The position numbers and the translations under genes are program-made. Shown one piece after another: positions 9,093 to 17,072 of a stretch of DNA of 34,646 nucleotides. Source of the stretch: Dickeya chrysanthemi NCPPB 402 (lineage in GTDB: Bacteria; Pseudomonadota; Gammaproteobacteria; Enterobacterales; Enterobacteriaceae). The first letter of the stretch is position 1; each line of letters starts with the position of its first letter. Where the stretch lies: contig NZ_CM001974.1 in assembly GCF_000406105.1 (NCBI RefSeq), forward strand, positions 2,396,104-2,430,749, in the 5' to 3' direction. Under the pieces are notes generated by a model. That model did not search any database, was not told the origin of the DNA, and saw nothing but the letters and a program-made list of their open reading frames with translations.

Positions 9093-9371
9093 ATGGAAAA
9101 CGCGCTGACGCTATTGAAGGGGTTGCTGGTCACAGCGATTGGCGGGCTGTACATCTATCTGCTGGTTCGCTGGGGCATCTATACCGCCCACACCAGTAGC
9201 GATACCCTGGTGTGGGTGGTGATGATGATCGTCGGCGCAGCGGTGCTATCGGTCGCGATGGTGCCGGTTATCTTTATCCTGCAACCCGTTATAGCCCTAC
9301 TGGCCATCGTGTTTGCCGCCATCAGTTCGCTGGTCAGCCGTCTGAATCGTCGTCGCCGTTCTCACGCTTAA
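9093..9371 (+). CDS. small membrane protein on the opposite strand
   Basis: 92 residues with a strongly hydrophobic plan: segment 1 about 8-27 (LLVTAIGGLYIYLLVRWGIY), segment 2 about 38-60, segment 3 about 62-82, ending in SRLNRRRRSHA, a positive cytoplasmic tail. It runs against the tail operon between the tape measure and the tail chaperone, and its end overlaps the chaperone frameshift product by about 38 bp on the other strand. The minus strand has no competing gene over most of it. I do not recognise the family. Its placement and a plausible promoter of its own suggest a cargo gene expressed apart from the late operon. Confidence 0.55.
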   Translation: MENALTLLKGLLVTAIGGLYIYLLVRWGIYTAHTSSDTLVWVVMMIVGAAVLSVAMVPVIFILQPVIALLAIVFAAISSLVSRLNRRRRSHA

Positions 9372-9493
9372 TCTGCTGGCTGGCTATTTCCAGCCAGTCC
9401 TCAAATTCTTCCACATCCAGCGCGTCTAATTCACTCGGTTGCCAGCGGAACCACCTCGCCAGCATCGCCTGCGACCGCATCAGCGCCCTGGGG
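9334..9493 (-). CDS. tail chaperone frameshift extension (E' part)
   Basis: The frame that overlaps the end of E encodes LARWFRWQPSELDALDVEEF and then EDWLEIASQQIKRE, which looks like the conserved C-terminus of gpE'-type tail chaperone fusions. It has no credible start of its own. Relative to E it lies in the +1 (= -2) frame. Mu uses a -2 shift at this position in its chaperone pair, while most other phages use -1. Candidate slip sites are CCC-C at 9493-9490 and GGG-G at 9550-9547. The span given here runs from the CCC-C site to the E' stop, and the exact slip site is unproven. Confidence 0.6.
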
Positions 9494-9751
9494 TTGTTTA
9501 GCCAATCCAGTGAGTTGCTGAAATCGTTTCTGCAACTCCAGATAATCCCCCAAATCCATACCATCAAAATCTTCAGGCACAAATCCAGAGGAACGGGCGA
9601 TCAGCAGATCGTCCCAGTCAGCAGGCTCAGCACTGACCTTGCGCACAGCTTTCAGGTCTTTGACTTGCAAGCGTCGTAGCGTCAGCGATTCGATACGAAC
9701 GCCAGCCGCAGTGGTGTACGGGATAGAAAGAGGAAAAAGGACATCAGACAT
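9431..9751 (-). CDS. tail assembly chaperone E (Mu gp41-like)
   Basis: 106 residues of the Phage_TAC_7 / gpE type: FPLSIPYTTAAGVRIESLTL then RRLQVKDLKAVRK. It binds the tape measure during tail assembly, and a fraction is made as a longer fusion with the overlapping frame at 9334-9493. It follows the tube gene after a gap that holds a rightward gene, whereas most late genes touch each other. Confidence 0.88.
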   Translation of the reverse strand: MSDVLFPLSIPYTTAAGVRIESLTLRRLQVKDLKAVRKVSAEPADWDDLLIARSSGFVPEDFDGMDLGDYLELQKRFQQLTGLAKQPQGADAVAGDAGEVVPLATE

Positions 9752-9791
9752 GTGGTGCTCCTGAATAAAAGGTTGGTATTCAGAAGCAGTA

Positions 9792-9820
9792 TTGCTCTAT
9801 GTACTAAAAACGGATATTAA
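9792..9820 (+). promoter_or_regulatory. weak promoter candidate for the rightward gene at 9854
   Basis: TTGCTC (9792-9797), 17-bp spacer, TATTAA (9815-9820). The match is weak, but the region is AT-rich compared with its surroundings and a 34-bp leader to the start codon would result. Confidence 0.25.
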
Positions 9821-9853
9821 ATCGGATTAGCAACGCTATATGGGGTGACACTT

Positions 9854-10066
9854 ATGCAGTTAGACGACTCACACATGCAAATGATGGTCTATGCGATAGG
9901 CAGTGCGGTTATTGAACTGGTAATCACTGATGCCTTTATAAATAGAGAGTCAATCATTGAGCAACTGGAAAAAAACCGACGATTGACGGGCAACGTGATT
10001 GGAAAAGCCGTTAACAGGGACGCAGCCCAACTAATACGCACCGGGAAATATGAAGCAGGACAATGA
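9854..10066 (+). CDS. small opposite-strand protein, possibly AriR/YmgB-like
   Basis: 70 residues from the ATG at 9854, which has GGGGTGA 5 bases upstream; a GTG at 9845 would add three residues. The pattern IGSAVIELV...INRESIIEQLEKN and a charged C-terminus resemble the small helical YmgB/AriR/YcgZ connector proteins of enterobacteria (biofilm and acid-resistance regulators), with a pattern of I/LG-x-AV-x-x-L, then N-x-x-II-x-x-L. The likeness is by eye only. It stands alone on the plus strand between tube and chaperone genes, flanked by AT-rich DNA. This is the usual place and look of a prophage cargo gene active in the lysogen. Confidence 0.55.
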   Translation: MQLDDSHMQMMVYAIGSAVIELVITDAFINRESIIEQLEKNRRLTGNVIGKAVNRDAAQLIRTGKYEAGQ

Positions 10067-10094
10067 TGTGCTAATCACTGTCCTCTTATTCAGA

Positions 10095-10616
10095 CTAGCC
10101 CCCGATGTTAATACGATAGTCAGTCAACTGGTCAACGCCGCCAACGCGGAAGATGTTTGCCAGGTAATCCAGTTCCAGCAGTTCTTCGCCATCAAGAACC
10201 TGCTTGATGTACGTGCAGGTAAACGAGCTGGAGAACTCGGCGTTCTCATGCTGTTTGAACGTCCCCAGCGGGTTCTTCTTAAACATGATGGTCAGATAAG
10301 TGACCAGCGCCACTTCATCAATGCGCCCCTGGCTACTGTAACGCTCAACGTTAGAACGGCACTGTAACGATAACGAACTATACGGATTTGCGGCGGACAG
10401 CATCGCGTCACGGTAGAACGAGTTCCACTTGATTTCGCCCTCCAGCTTGTCGAACCCGCTGGGTAGTTCCACTTTGCCGACCATTCCCAACGCCTTGTGC
10501 TCTTGCATGGTCATGGTGACGTCCGGCAATTTCACTTCTTCGGCGCGGCCCAGCAGATTTGTACCATTGAGATAAATATTCGCATTAGTGATGCGGTTAA
10601 CTTCAATCTTTGCCAT
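10095..10616 (-). CDS. tail tube protein (P2 FII / Mu gpM family)
   Basis: 173 residues. NANIYLNGTNLLGRAEEVKL, followed by the EHKALGMVGKVELPSGFDKL region, is diagnostic of the contractile-tail tube family. It follows the sheath gene with a 1-bp overlap. These proteins stack as hexamers inside the sheath. Confidence 0.92.
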   Translation of the reverse strand: MAKIEVNRITNANIYLNGTNLLGRAEEVKLPDVTMTMQEHKALGMVGKVELPSGFDKLEGEIKWNSFYRDAMLSAANPYSSLSLQCRSNVERYSSQGRIDEVALVTYLTIMFKKNPLGTFKQHENAEFSSSFTCTYIKQVLDGEELLELDYLANIFRVGGVDQLTDYRINIGG

Positions 10617-12040
10617 TAGCTGTCACTCCCTGATGTCAGGTTTGCCAGGTATTCTGAGGTGATCTCCGTCTCGAACGTCAGGCGTTCGAGCGGGGGCGGC
10701 GGCGTGAAACGGTAGCTGAGTAGCAGATGCCCGGATGACAACTCGGTTTCTTCGTTGCGGGTCGAGTCATACCAGCACTTAAACCCCAGCAATGCACCAT
10801 CACCAATTAACTTGCGACCATAGGCGTTTACCGATTCGGTCAACGCGTCAATCAGCGCCTGTGTGATTGGCATGTCGATATACTGCAAACTGAAATACCG
10901 AATCGACTCGTTGATCACATCCGCCGTCCGGCGCACGTTCTCAAAGTTCTTCATGTGCGTGACGGTTGGCCAGGCTGCCGAACGGTTCCCCCACAACCGC
11001 AGACCAGTACCATAGCTGTTGAATACCGTCGTGATACCTTGCTCGTTCAGCAGGTTCACTTCGCAGTTCGGGTCATCAATCATCGCAGACAACTGACGCT
11101 CAACGCCTGTAATGCCCTGAATTTCCTGATTCGACGATGACCACCAAAAGCCTTTTTCCAGGTCAACTTTAGCCCGCAAACCAGCCGCCCGCTGGCTCAG
11201 TGGCTCCAGCCGTTCGCTGTTAGATGCAGCGTCGTAGACTTTGACATGCGGATAAAACAGTCTGACACGCGCAGAACTGGTGTTGAAATTGATGGTGCCA
11301 GCAGGGCCGCGACCAGAGATCGCCTGCTCATAGGTCGTGCCAATAGGCGCATCCACATATGCCATTGCCCCCAGTTTCTCTGCCAGCGCTTGCAGCTCAA
11401 CGCGGATACTGTTCTGTGTGCAGTAAACGGGTGCCAGCAGAATCTTTGCAAAGAAGCCGTATGTGTTATAGGTATCGTGCAACAGCTTCATCCCGGTACG
11501 GTTTCCCGCTGCATTGACAGCACCGATGATGTCGCCAGCCGTCACTTTCGTCGGGTCGGCGTAGTCGTAACTGGCCAGCGCCGTATCACCGAGCGCTTTA
11601 TTCAGACGTGTAATGATGCCGGTTTGCGGTTCCAGGCTGTAGTCCGTATCCAAGACAAACGGCACGGCGTTCGCATCCTTCTTCAGCACCAGATTTGCAA
11701 CGACAGGATTAGCCAGTGCTGCAGAACCGTTGATGTCGAACGTTACCGGCTCATTCTCCACATGCGTTTTATGCACCGCAGGGTCGAGTACGTTGATAAC
11801 CAGCACCGTACCGGCGGAGTGGTCGTAAATGGCATCCAGCGCCTGTGGGATAGTAAAGCCGCTCAACTGACTGCCGAATTTCGCCGCTGCGGTGTCCGAG
11901 GTACACAGCGTAACGGTATTGACCGGCCCCATCGGCGCTGTGCCAATCAGTCCAATCACGGCTGACTTCACGGCTTTGACGACGCGAGCGCCGGTTTCGA
12001 CTTCTGTGGTTTCCACACCGTGCAGATAGTTAGCTGCCAT
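10616..12040 (-). CDS. tail sheath protein (Mu gpL family)
   Basis: 474 residues from the ATG at 12040 (GAGG upstream), overlapping the previous gene by 11 bp. LHGVETTEVETGARVVKAVK then SAVIGLIGTAPMG and the C-terminal RYFSLQYIDMPITQALIDAL are sheath hallmarks; the WGNRSAAWPTV region is the conserved core. Contractile outer sheath. An in-frame upstream extension to 12106 overlaps the neighbour and lacks a ribosome site. Confidence 0.94.
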   Translation of the reverse strand: MAANYLHGVETTEVETGARVVKAVKSAVIGLIGTAPMGPVNTVTLCTSDTAAAKFGSQLSGFTIPQALDAIYDHSAGTVLVINVLDPAVHKTHVENEPVTFDINGSAALANPVVANLVLKKDANAVPFVLDTDYSLEPQTGIITRLNKALGDTALASYDYADPTKVTAGDIIGAVNAAGNRTGMKLLHDTYNTYGFFAKILLAPVYCTQNSIRVELQALAEKLGAMAYVDAPIGTTYEQAISGRGPAGTINFNTSSARVRLFYPHVKVYDAASNSERLEPLSQRAAGLRAKVDLEKGFWWSSSNQEIQGITGVERQLSAMIDDPNCEVNLLNEQGITTVFNSYGTGLRLWGNRSAAWPTVTHMKNFENVRRTADVINESIRYFSLQYIDMPITQALIDALTESVNAYGRKLIGDGALLGFKCWYDSTRNEETELSSGHLLLSYRFTPPPPLERLTFETEITSEYLANLTSGSDS

Positions 12041-12254
12041 TGTTGTTCGCCTCTTCTTTTTGTCTGGTTTTCGCCGGGCTGACAACAACGACAGGTTGTT
12101 CATCAACCAGTGCTAAATACTCCAGCGCCAGTAATGTTTTTACATAGTCGTTATCAGGCGGCAGCAAGACGTCTTTGCCTGGCCACAGCAGCACTTCAGT
12201 ACCGTCGGCCAGCGTGACGCCGCTGGCCGGGCCGGTGTAGCGATAGTTTTTCAT
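12030..12254 (-). CDS. DUF2635 protein (Mu gp38-like)
   Basis: 74 residues; early conserved part YRYTGPASGVTLADGTEVLL and the WPG...LP segment are typical of DUF2635, a small gene found before the sheath in Mu-like phages. Function unknown. Overlaps both neighbours by a few bases. Confidence 0.8.
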   Translation of the reverse strand: MKNYRYTGPASGVTLADGTEVLLWPGKDVLLPPDNDYVKTLLALEYLALVDEQPVVVVSPAKTRQKEEANNNGS

Positions 12255-12718
12255 TCGTCCTGTTCCTCTGTATCAATCCCCGCCAGTAGCGGGCCGTGAG
12301 GGAGATCGGTGTCTTCAATCAGTACGGCTTCGGTCGCGAAGTCGAGGGCGTACTGCCACAACCCGGCGACGTTGCCGATAAACACATCCCGTACCAGCCA
12401 GATTTTCCGGTTGCAACCAGGCGGCTTGTAACCGCACAGCACCCGGCGCAATACATCCAGTACCGCCACCGCGCCCTGGCGACCATTGAGCTGTCGGAAT
12501 ACCACGGTGGCGTTAAACGTCACGGTCTGGGCCTGCAACATTGCGCCGATGTCTTCCGGCTTGCCGAACCTGGAACCGGCGTAGCTCACAAGAACTGCCC
12601 CGGTAGGATGGTTCAGCCGGTAGTCCGCCGGTTTCTCCGGGAAATACTCAATGTGCAACGCGGGCAGTTTTTCGCGCAGCCGTGATACCACGGCATCCAC
12701 AATCGGTGAGACGTCCAT
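12251..12718 (-). CDS. Gp37-family (DUF1834) tail completion protein
   Basis: 155 residues matching the Mu gp37 family (VDAVVSRLREKLPALHIEYF, VSYAGSRFG). In Mu the protein lies between the head-tail connector protein gp36 and the sheath, and is thought to help complete the neck or tail. ATGA overlap with the sheath-side gene, and one shared base with the DUF1320 gene. Confidence 0.82.
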   Translation of the reverse strand: MDVSPIVDAVVSRLREKLPALHIEYFPEKPADYRLNHPTGAVLVSYAGSRFGKPEDIGAMLQAQTVTFNATVVFRQLNGRQGAVAVLDVLRRVLCGYKPPGCNRKIWLVRDVFIGNVAGLWQYALDFATEAVLIEDTDLPHGPLLAGIDTEEQDE

Positions 12719-13176
12719 CAGAATTTATCCAGTACGCCGTTACGCCCGCCAAACGTGGGCTGACGCCCACGCACCCTGAATTCCCCGCGCTCCGGTGCAT
12801 CGGTGCCGGTTGACTGCAACCCGAGCGTCAGCTTTGCATCACGTATCTGCTCAAGCTGTTTCAGCGCCGTTTTACAATCGTCTTTCACCAGGTCTGGCAT
12901 GGAGCCTTCCGGGCGACGGGCATACAACCGGTAGCGAGTCAGCGTCATAGCTATGTCGCGCAGCACTGTCGGGACTTCGGCAAGCGGCAGGGTGTAACGC
13001 CCGCGCAGATTGGCGTCGATCAGCTCATCGGCATAGCGGATAGCACTGTCAATGACTGCGGTATTCACTGGTAACGTTTCACCGTACATAGAGCCAGTAG
13101 CCATCTCGTCATTGGTCAACTGAATCAGCGTCTGTTCCGGGACGTGCTCAATCAAATCCGCCAGGGTGCAGTACAT
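12718..13176 (-). CDS. DUF1320 head-tail connector (Mu gp36-like)
   Basis: 152 residues: CTLADLIEHVPEQTLIQLT, YADELIDANLRGRYTLPL and ALKQLEQIRDAKLTLG are DUF1320 landmarks, a helical connector-type protein of the neck (gp6/gp15-like fold by analogy). It starts 2 bp after the decoration-like gene. Confidence 0.85.
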   Translation of the reverse strand: MYCTLADLIEHVPEQTLIQLTNDEMATGSMYGETLPVNTAVIDSAIRYADELIDANLRGRYTLPLAEVPTVLRDIAMTLTRYRLYARRPEGSMPDLVKDDCKTALKQLEQIRDAKLTLGLQSTGTDAPERGEFRVRGRQPTFGGRNGVLDKF

Positions 13177-13178
13177 GG

Positions 13179-13517
13179 TTACACCCCGCGCAGGATACGG
13201 ATGATGTCGCCGTCGGCGAGGGCTGCATCCAGTGCGATGCCATTCGATACGCCCGTTTCTGTCAGTAGAACGGCTCGGGCGGACTCGTCGGACTGGACAG
13301 ACATACCACGCCCGATAGCTGCACCAGCTTCAACGACAAAAATACCGAGCACATTAACTGGCACTGCATCGCCTGCCGCGCCATCTACTTCGGCAACGCC
13401 CAATGCGGCAGCACCTGCTTTGCACGGAGCGTTATCCGCACCGACAAAACGCTGCTGTGCCAGGGCAGCATTGGCCAGAACCGTGGTGGTCAAAATGACC
13501 TGTTGTGTGGCTCCCAT
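13179..13517 (-). CDS. DUF2190-like capsid decoration protein
   Basis: 112 Ala/Gly/Val-rich residues. The plan (N-terminal modification of a beta barrel, GAAALGVAEVDGAAGDAVPV, then GIFVVEAGAAIGRGMSV) is that of DUF2190 'capsid cement' proteins, which trimerise on the capsid surface. It lies directly after the major capsid gene, as these do. No catalytic motif is seen. Confidence 0.75.
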   Translation of the reverse strand: MGATQQVILTTTVLANAALAQQRFVGADNAPCKAGAAALGVAEVDGAAGDAVPVNVLGIFVVEAGAAIGRGMSVQSDESARAVLLTETGVSNGIALDAALADGDIIRILRGV

Positions 13518-13527
13518 AATGCCCCCG

Positions 13528-14463
13528 TTATTTCAGGATATTTGTGATGAGATACCCGGCATCGCCGCCGACTACCGCGACTTTGTAGATGTCGGTGAAA
13601 CGCGCGTAGGAGACTTTGCCCCCCACGCCCGGGTATTTGTCAGAAACAGGCATCCCTTTGCGGCGGAATGTGTAACCGAAAGATGGTTCTCCTTCGTCCG
13701 CACTTTCCGTACCGGGCTGCGGCGGTGAAACGTAGTGAAGCATCAGGTTGTCAGCCCAGACATCAACGGGCCCGTTCTTACTGTCCGGGCTGGATACTGG
13801 CTCACCGATCACCACTTTCTGGATCTGGAAAATATCTTGCAGAATTTCTGCTGTAATGCGCTTACGCTCGTTAGCGCCAATCTGTGTCTGAATAGCAGGG
13901 TGATAACGCAGTACCGACATGACGCTGGCACCCATCGTCATCAGATTTGGGCGTAAGCCCGTTGCATTACGAACAGCCTCGATACCCGCTTCAATCGCAG
14001 TGACGGGTTCACCTTTACCATTTGCCCAGCGCTCCGCCGCAGCCAGTGCTTTTCTGGATTTTTCTAAATAGACATTGGGGTCTTGTGCCAGGCGTGCGGC
14101 ATACAGTTCGCGCCGCAGATTGACGCCGTTAGTCGCACGACGAATGGCCTTCGCCTCTTCGTTAAACAGCGATTCAGCTTGTTCCCGGTAGTCCACTGGC
14201 GCAGCCAAATCATGCTCGTTGAGCACCAAATCCATTGAACTGGACTTTTCACGCAACAGGACGTTGCTTTCTGCGCCGACTGCACGCTCAGTGTCGTATT
14301 CAACGAATGCGCCTTTTCCAAACAGCGGTACCACGATACCTTCCTTTTCCACCTGAACGATGGGGAAGATGTTTTCACCGATAAACGCGGCGTTTCTGTA
14401 ACCCCGTGCCACACTGGTCAGCACAGGGTCAACAACGCGTTTACCTCTTAAATAATCAGACAT
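13528..14463 (-). CDS. major capsid protein
   Basis: 311 residues, in the Mu gpT position between the protease/scaffold and the decoration protein. YLRGKRVVDPVLTSVARGYR, the KGAFVEYDTERAVGAES strand region and C-terminal FTDIYKVAVVGGDAGYLI suggest an HK97-like fold, E-type capsid family. It resembles the BcepMu-type rather than the Mu gpT sequence, by memory only. AAGGAG precedes the start. Confidence 0.85.
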   Translation of the reverse strand: MSDYLRGKRVVDPVLTSVARGYRNAAFIGENIFPIVQVEKEGIVVPLFGKGAFVEYDTERAVGAESNVLLREKSSSMDLVLNEHDLAAPVDYREQAESLFNEEAKAIRRATNGVNLRRELYAARLAQDPNVYLEKSRKALAAAERWANGKGEPVTAIEAGIEAVRNATGLRPNLMTMGASVMSVLRYHPAIQTQIGANERKRITAEILQDIFQIQKVVIGEPVSSPDSKNGPVDVWADNLMLHYVSPPQPGTESADEGEPSFGYTFRRKGMPVSDKYPGVGGKVSYARFTDIYKVAVVGGDAGYLITNILK

Positions 14464-14499
14464 GATGTCTCCTTTTCTTACGGTTACGGATTGCCGCTG

Positions 14500-15609
14500 T
14501 TACAGGCAGCGAGCGACGGCGGCGTCGTAGCTAATGCCTTCTTTCTTCGCCAGCGCTGTGGCTTTCTGATGCAAAGCCAGGCGCTCAGGATCGGCTTCAG
14601 CAAATTCCACTGACGTCGTGGTGATATCGATGTTGACGCGGTCTTTGGTGGCGTGCTCACTGAAATCCAGTACAGGTGTCGCACCGCCTAACAGCTCCTT
14701 AAACGCGCTGGCCAGCGGCTTTTTCACCTCACCTTCAGCGAACTCAACCGGCTGGTCGCCTTTAGAAACTTCATCCAGTAGCGCGACGACAACGGCCTTT
14801 GCCGCTGGCACCAGACGGCCTTCCGTCACCAGTTTTTCTGCAAAGGCGACGTTGCCGTTATGCACCGTTTCCTGTCTCAGCTTCGCATCAGCGGCCAGTC
14901 GGGTGGCTGCATCTGCTTTCAGACGGGCGTTCTCGGCCTGCAGGGCCTCAATTTCTTCTTTGGTCACAGTGGTGTCCTCATGGGTAGATGTGGGATTAGC
15001 GGGGTTGGGTTCCTGAAATGCCGGGTCGGTTTGTACGGTTTTGTCCTCTCGCATCGCTTCATCACGCAGCGTGTCGAGTTGCCACGACGGCAGGACGCTA
15101 TCGGCGTCTTCCATGCCGAATTTGCTGATGATGAACTCACGCAGGCGACTAAACAGGCTGGCGCTGGTCATCATTCCCCAGTCGGCGAACTCGACCACGC
15201 CGTCCTCCTGTTCATTGAAGGCCACCTGCCTTAATCCCTTAATCGACGGCGGCTGTGCGCCGAGGAACCCTACATGGCGCAGATAGAGCGTACCGGGCTT
15301 CGGGTTATTGGGCGAATCAGGCAGGTAGAACGAGGCGGAAACTTTCTTGTAACGGCCTGCATCCACCAGTTCAGCGAACTGCGGATCGACCTGCTTAGGT
15401 TCAGCCAGCAGATCGCCGCCGCTGGTTGACAGTGAGGCCACCCAGCCATAAGCCGGTGCATCCGCTTTCGGGTGGCCGATCACCATCGGTGCCTCATGTA
15501 CCGCCGGATCATAAGCCGCCGCACACGCGGCCAAATCAGCAGTCGTGAACGGCAGTTTCGTGCCGTGCATATCGGTATGTGTGCCGGATTTAAAAATGTG
15601 GAGTGGCAT
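14500..15609 (-). CDS. head maturation protease/scaffold (Mu gpI, with internal gpZ)
   Basis: 369 residues from the ATG at 15609; the frame is open to 15678 but without a ribosome site. The N-terminal half (MPLHIFKSGTHTDMHGTKLP, GHPKADAPAYGWV, YKKVSASFYLPD) is the Mu gpI protease type. The C-terminal half is a charged coiled coil (EEIEALQAENARLKADAAT) of scaffold type. In Mu the scaffold gpZ is made from an internal start in the same frame, and that is likely here too. It sits before the capsid gene and after an unusually long 195-bp gap. Confidence 0.88.
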   Translation of the reverse strand: MPLHIFKSGTHTDMHGTKLPFTTADLAACAAAYDPAVHEAPMVIGHPKADAPAYGWVASLSTSGGDLLAEPKQVDPQFAELVDAGRYKKVSASFYLPDSPNNPKPGTLYLRHVGFLGAQPPSIKGLRQVAFNEQEDGVVEFADWGMMTSASLFSRLREFIISKFGMEDADSVLPSWQLDTLRDEAMREDKTVQTDPAFQEPNPANPTSTHEDTTVTKEEIEALQAENARLKADAATRLAADAKLRQETVHNGNVAFAEKLVTEGRLVPAAKAVVVALLDEVSKGDQPVEFAEGEVKKPLASAFKELLGGATPVLDFSEHATKDRVNIDITTTSVEFAEADPERLALHQKATALAKKEGISYDAAVARCL

Positions 15610-15613
15610 AGTG

Positions 15614-15641
15614 CTGTCCCGGTTTGGAAAACTCAGGACAG
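15614..15641 (-). promoter_or_regulatory. hairpin over the ribosome site of the protease gene
   Basis: In the mRNA CUGUCC (15641-15636) can pair with GGACAG (15619-15614), and that 3' arm contains the only Shine-Dalgarno-like bases before the AUG at 15609. It resembles the stronger hairpin before the holin gene. Confidence 0.35.
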
Positions 15642-15736
15642 TGTCAACTGAAGTAATAAAGTTGGCTGTTAATCTCAATTAAGAAAAACAGGGCGCAAAG
15701 CCGGTTTGGTGTGGCGGGAATAGTGCGGCTGTAAAG

Positions 15737-15789
15737 CCTTTATAAAGGAATTTAAGCCATTTTTCAGGATAAGCGGCACATTGGCTTAA
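15737..15789 (-). promoter_or_regulatory. inverted repeats in the gap between gpG and protease genes
   Basis: TTAAGCCA (15752-15759) and TGGCTTAA (15782-15789) are perfect inverted repeats with a 22-base loop, and CCTTTATAAAGG (15737-15748) is a perfect 12-bp palindrome. In a late operon whose genes otherwise overlap, this gap may hold a processing site, an attenuator or an internal promoter. No T-run follows, so it is not a standard terminator. Confidence 0.4.
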
Positions 15790-15804
15790 CTGTGCCGCGT
15801 GAAA

Positions 15805-16254
15805 TCAATGCTGCGCCGCAGATTCAAGATGCCGTTGGATGGTGTCCAATACCGAGTTGACCGCCTCTGATTGCAGGTTGCCATCTTCATCCATCGGCAG
15901 ATACGGACGTGCTGGTAGTTCGACGGACTCATTTCGCCCGGTCTTGCCGCCAAACTGGTGGATAGCACCATATACAGTATTCGTGCCTATCATTGCCTTG
16001 CTCGAATCATATTCTGTTGATACCGACCCTTGCAGTTGCCCGGTTTTACGCAGCGTCTGGCCATCACGATCTTCAGCTGCCTGTGACACAATCCATTCAG
16101 GGCGTCCGCCCCCATCAAAATTGCTGTCGGTTTCCGCGTGCAGCGTGCCAGCAATCTTGCGCATCGCTGGGGTCATATCCGCCGCTGCGCTCTCCAGCGC
16201 ACGCAGCCCACGCCGCAGATCGCTGTCGTTAATCGTGATACTGACGGTACTCAT
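15805..16254 (-). CDS. virion morphogenesis protein G (Mu gpG / P2 gpS family)
   Basis: 149 residues of the Phage_tail_S family: ITINDSDLRRGLRALESAAA, the WIVSQAAEDRDGQTLRKTGQ segment (usual W-x-PL/G-x-TLx-x-TG-x-L motif) and VYGAIHQFGG. It acts in head-tail joining. It overlaps the MuF gene by 4 bp (ATGA). Confidence 0.88.
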   Translation of the reverse strand: MSTVSITINDSDLRRGLRALESAAADMTPAMRKIAGTLHAETDSNFDGGGRPEWIVSQAAEDRDGQTLRKTGQLQGSVSTEYDSSKAMIGTNTVYGAIHQFGGKTGRNESVELPARPYLPMDEDGNLQSEAVNSVLDTIQRHLESAAQH

Positions 16255-17072
16255 GACGATAACTCCTGTTTAGCAAGGGACGCGAGGCCGCCCTGATAAC
16301 GGGCCAAATCCGGGCGATATGCGGCACCCGGTGCATACGACCAGCCAAGATCGGTACTGACTGTTGTGCTGCCCGTATTGAATGTAGCTACTCGCTGCAT
16401 CTCGCCAGTTTTTTCTGAGACCAGCTTCAGTTCCCAGCCCATCGAATTTATGGCGTTAGCCACCTTCATACCGCGCCGCTCTATATCATGCTGGCTCAGT
16501 GCAATCACAGAACAGCGGCAGCGCCACCCGTTGGGCGGATAGAATGCCTGCCAAAAGGGATCGTCATAACGGAATACGTTGCCGTGTAATTGCAAATGGC
16601 TTTTACGAGTGTGACTGTCTCGGATGGCGCTGTACATCCAGTACGGCCGGTCATCGACGTTTTCCATTTGCTCGGCCCAGCGGCCCGCACTGTAGAGTGC
16701 CGACATGTTGGTACGGAAGATGGTATCAAGCCGCCACGCTGACCCCTGCTGAATAGTGATCGGCTCACCGGTCACCGGGTCTGTGGTATCGCGTTCTCCC
16801 CACCAACCTTTCTTTTTCAGCACAGGTTCCAGCTCTTTGCGAAACCAGCGGTCAGTCTTGCCGCCATCGAGCGCTTCCTGCAGCGCGCGACGGATATCTT
16901 CAAGGATATCCAGCCGGGTCACTTTAGCGACAGTAAAGGCGCGGGCGTGGGATTCCTGCCAGATCTCTTCCCAGTCCCAGCTTATCGCATAGCCTTTTGC
17001 CTGTAAGTAACTGATAGCCCGTTTAGGCGGCAGCGTCATGCAGTACGCCAGTTCAGTCGCGGTTACGCTCAT
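16251..17072 (-). CDS. MuF-family head morphogenesis protein
   Basis: 273 residues. The MuF domain is clear: FRTNMSALYSAGRWAEQ, YWMYSAIRDSHTRKSHLQLH and FYPPNGWRCRCSVIALS, with a conserved Cys-x-Cys (RCRC). In Mu, gp30 (F) is a minor head protein needed for assembly and is packed with the DNA. The start lies 20 bp inside the portal gene. No C-terminal toxin or effector domain is fused here, unlike in some MuF proteins. Confidence 0.9.
   Translation of the reverse strand: MSVTATELAYCMTLPPKRAISYLQAKGYAISWDWEEIWQESHARAFTVAKVTRLDILEDIRRALQEALDGGKTDRWFRKELEPVLKKKGWWGERDTTDPVTGEPITIQQGSAWRLDTIFRTNMSALYSAGRWAEQMENVDDRPYWMYSAIRDSHTRKSHLQLHGNVFRYDDPFWQAFYPPNGWRCRCSVIALSQHDIERRGMKVANAINSMGWELKLVSEKTGEMQRVATFNTGSTTVSTDLGWSYAPGAAYRPDLARYQGGLASLAKQELSS

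Noticed and set aside
11246..11965. 239-residue plus-strand frame inside the sheath gene
   Set aside because: It is the reverse strand of a clear sheath protein, rich in Arg/Cys/His and with no ribosome site or family.
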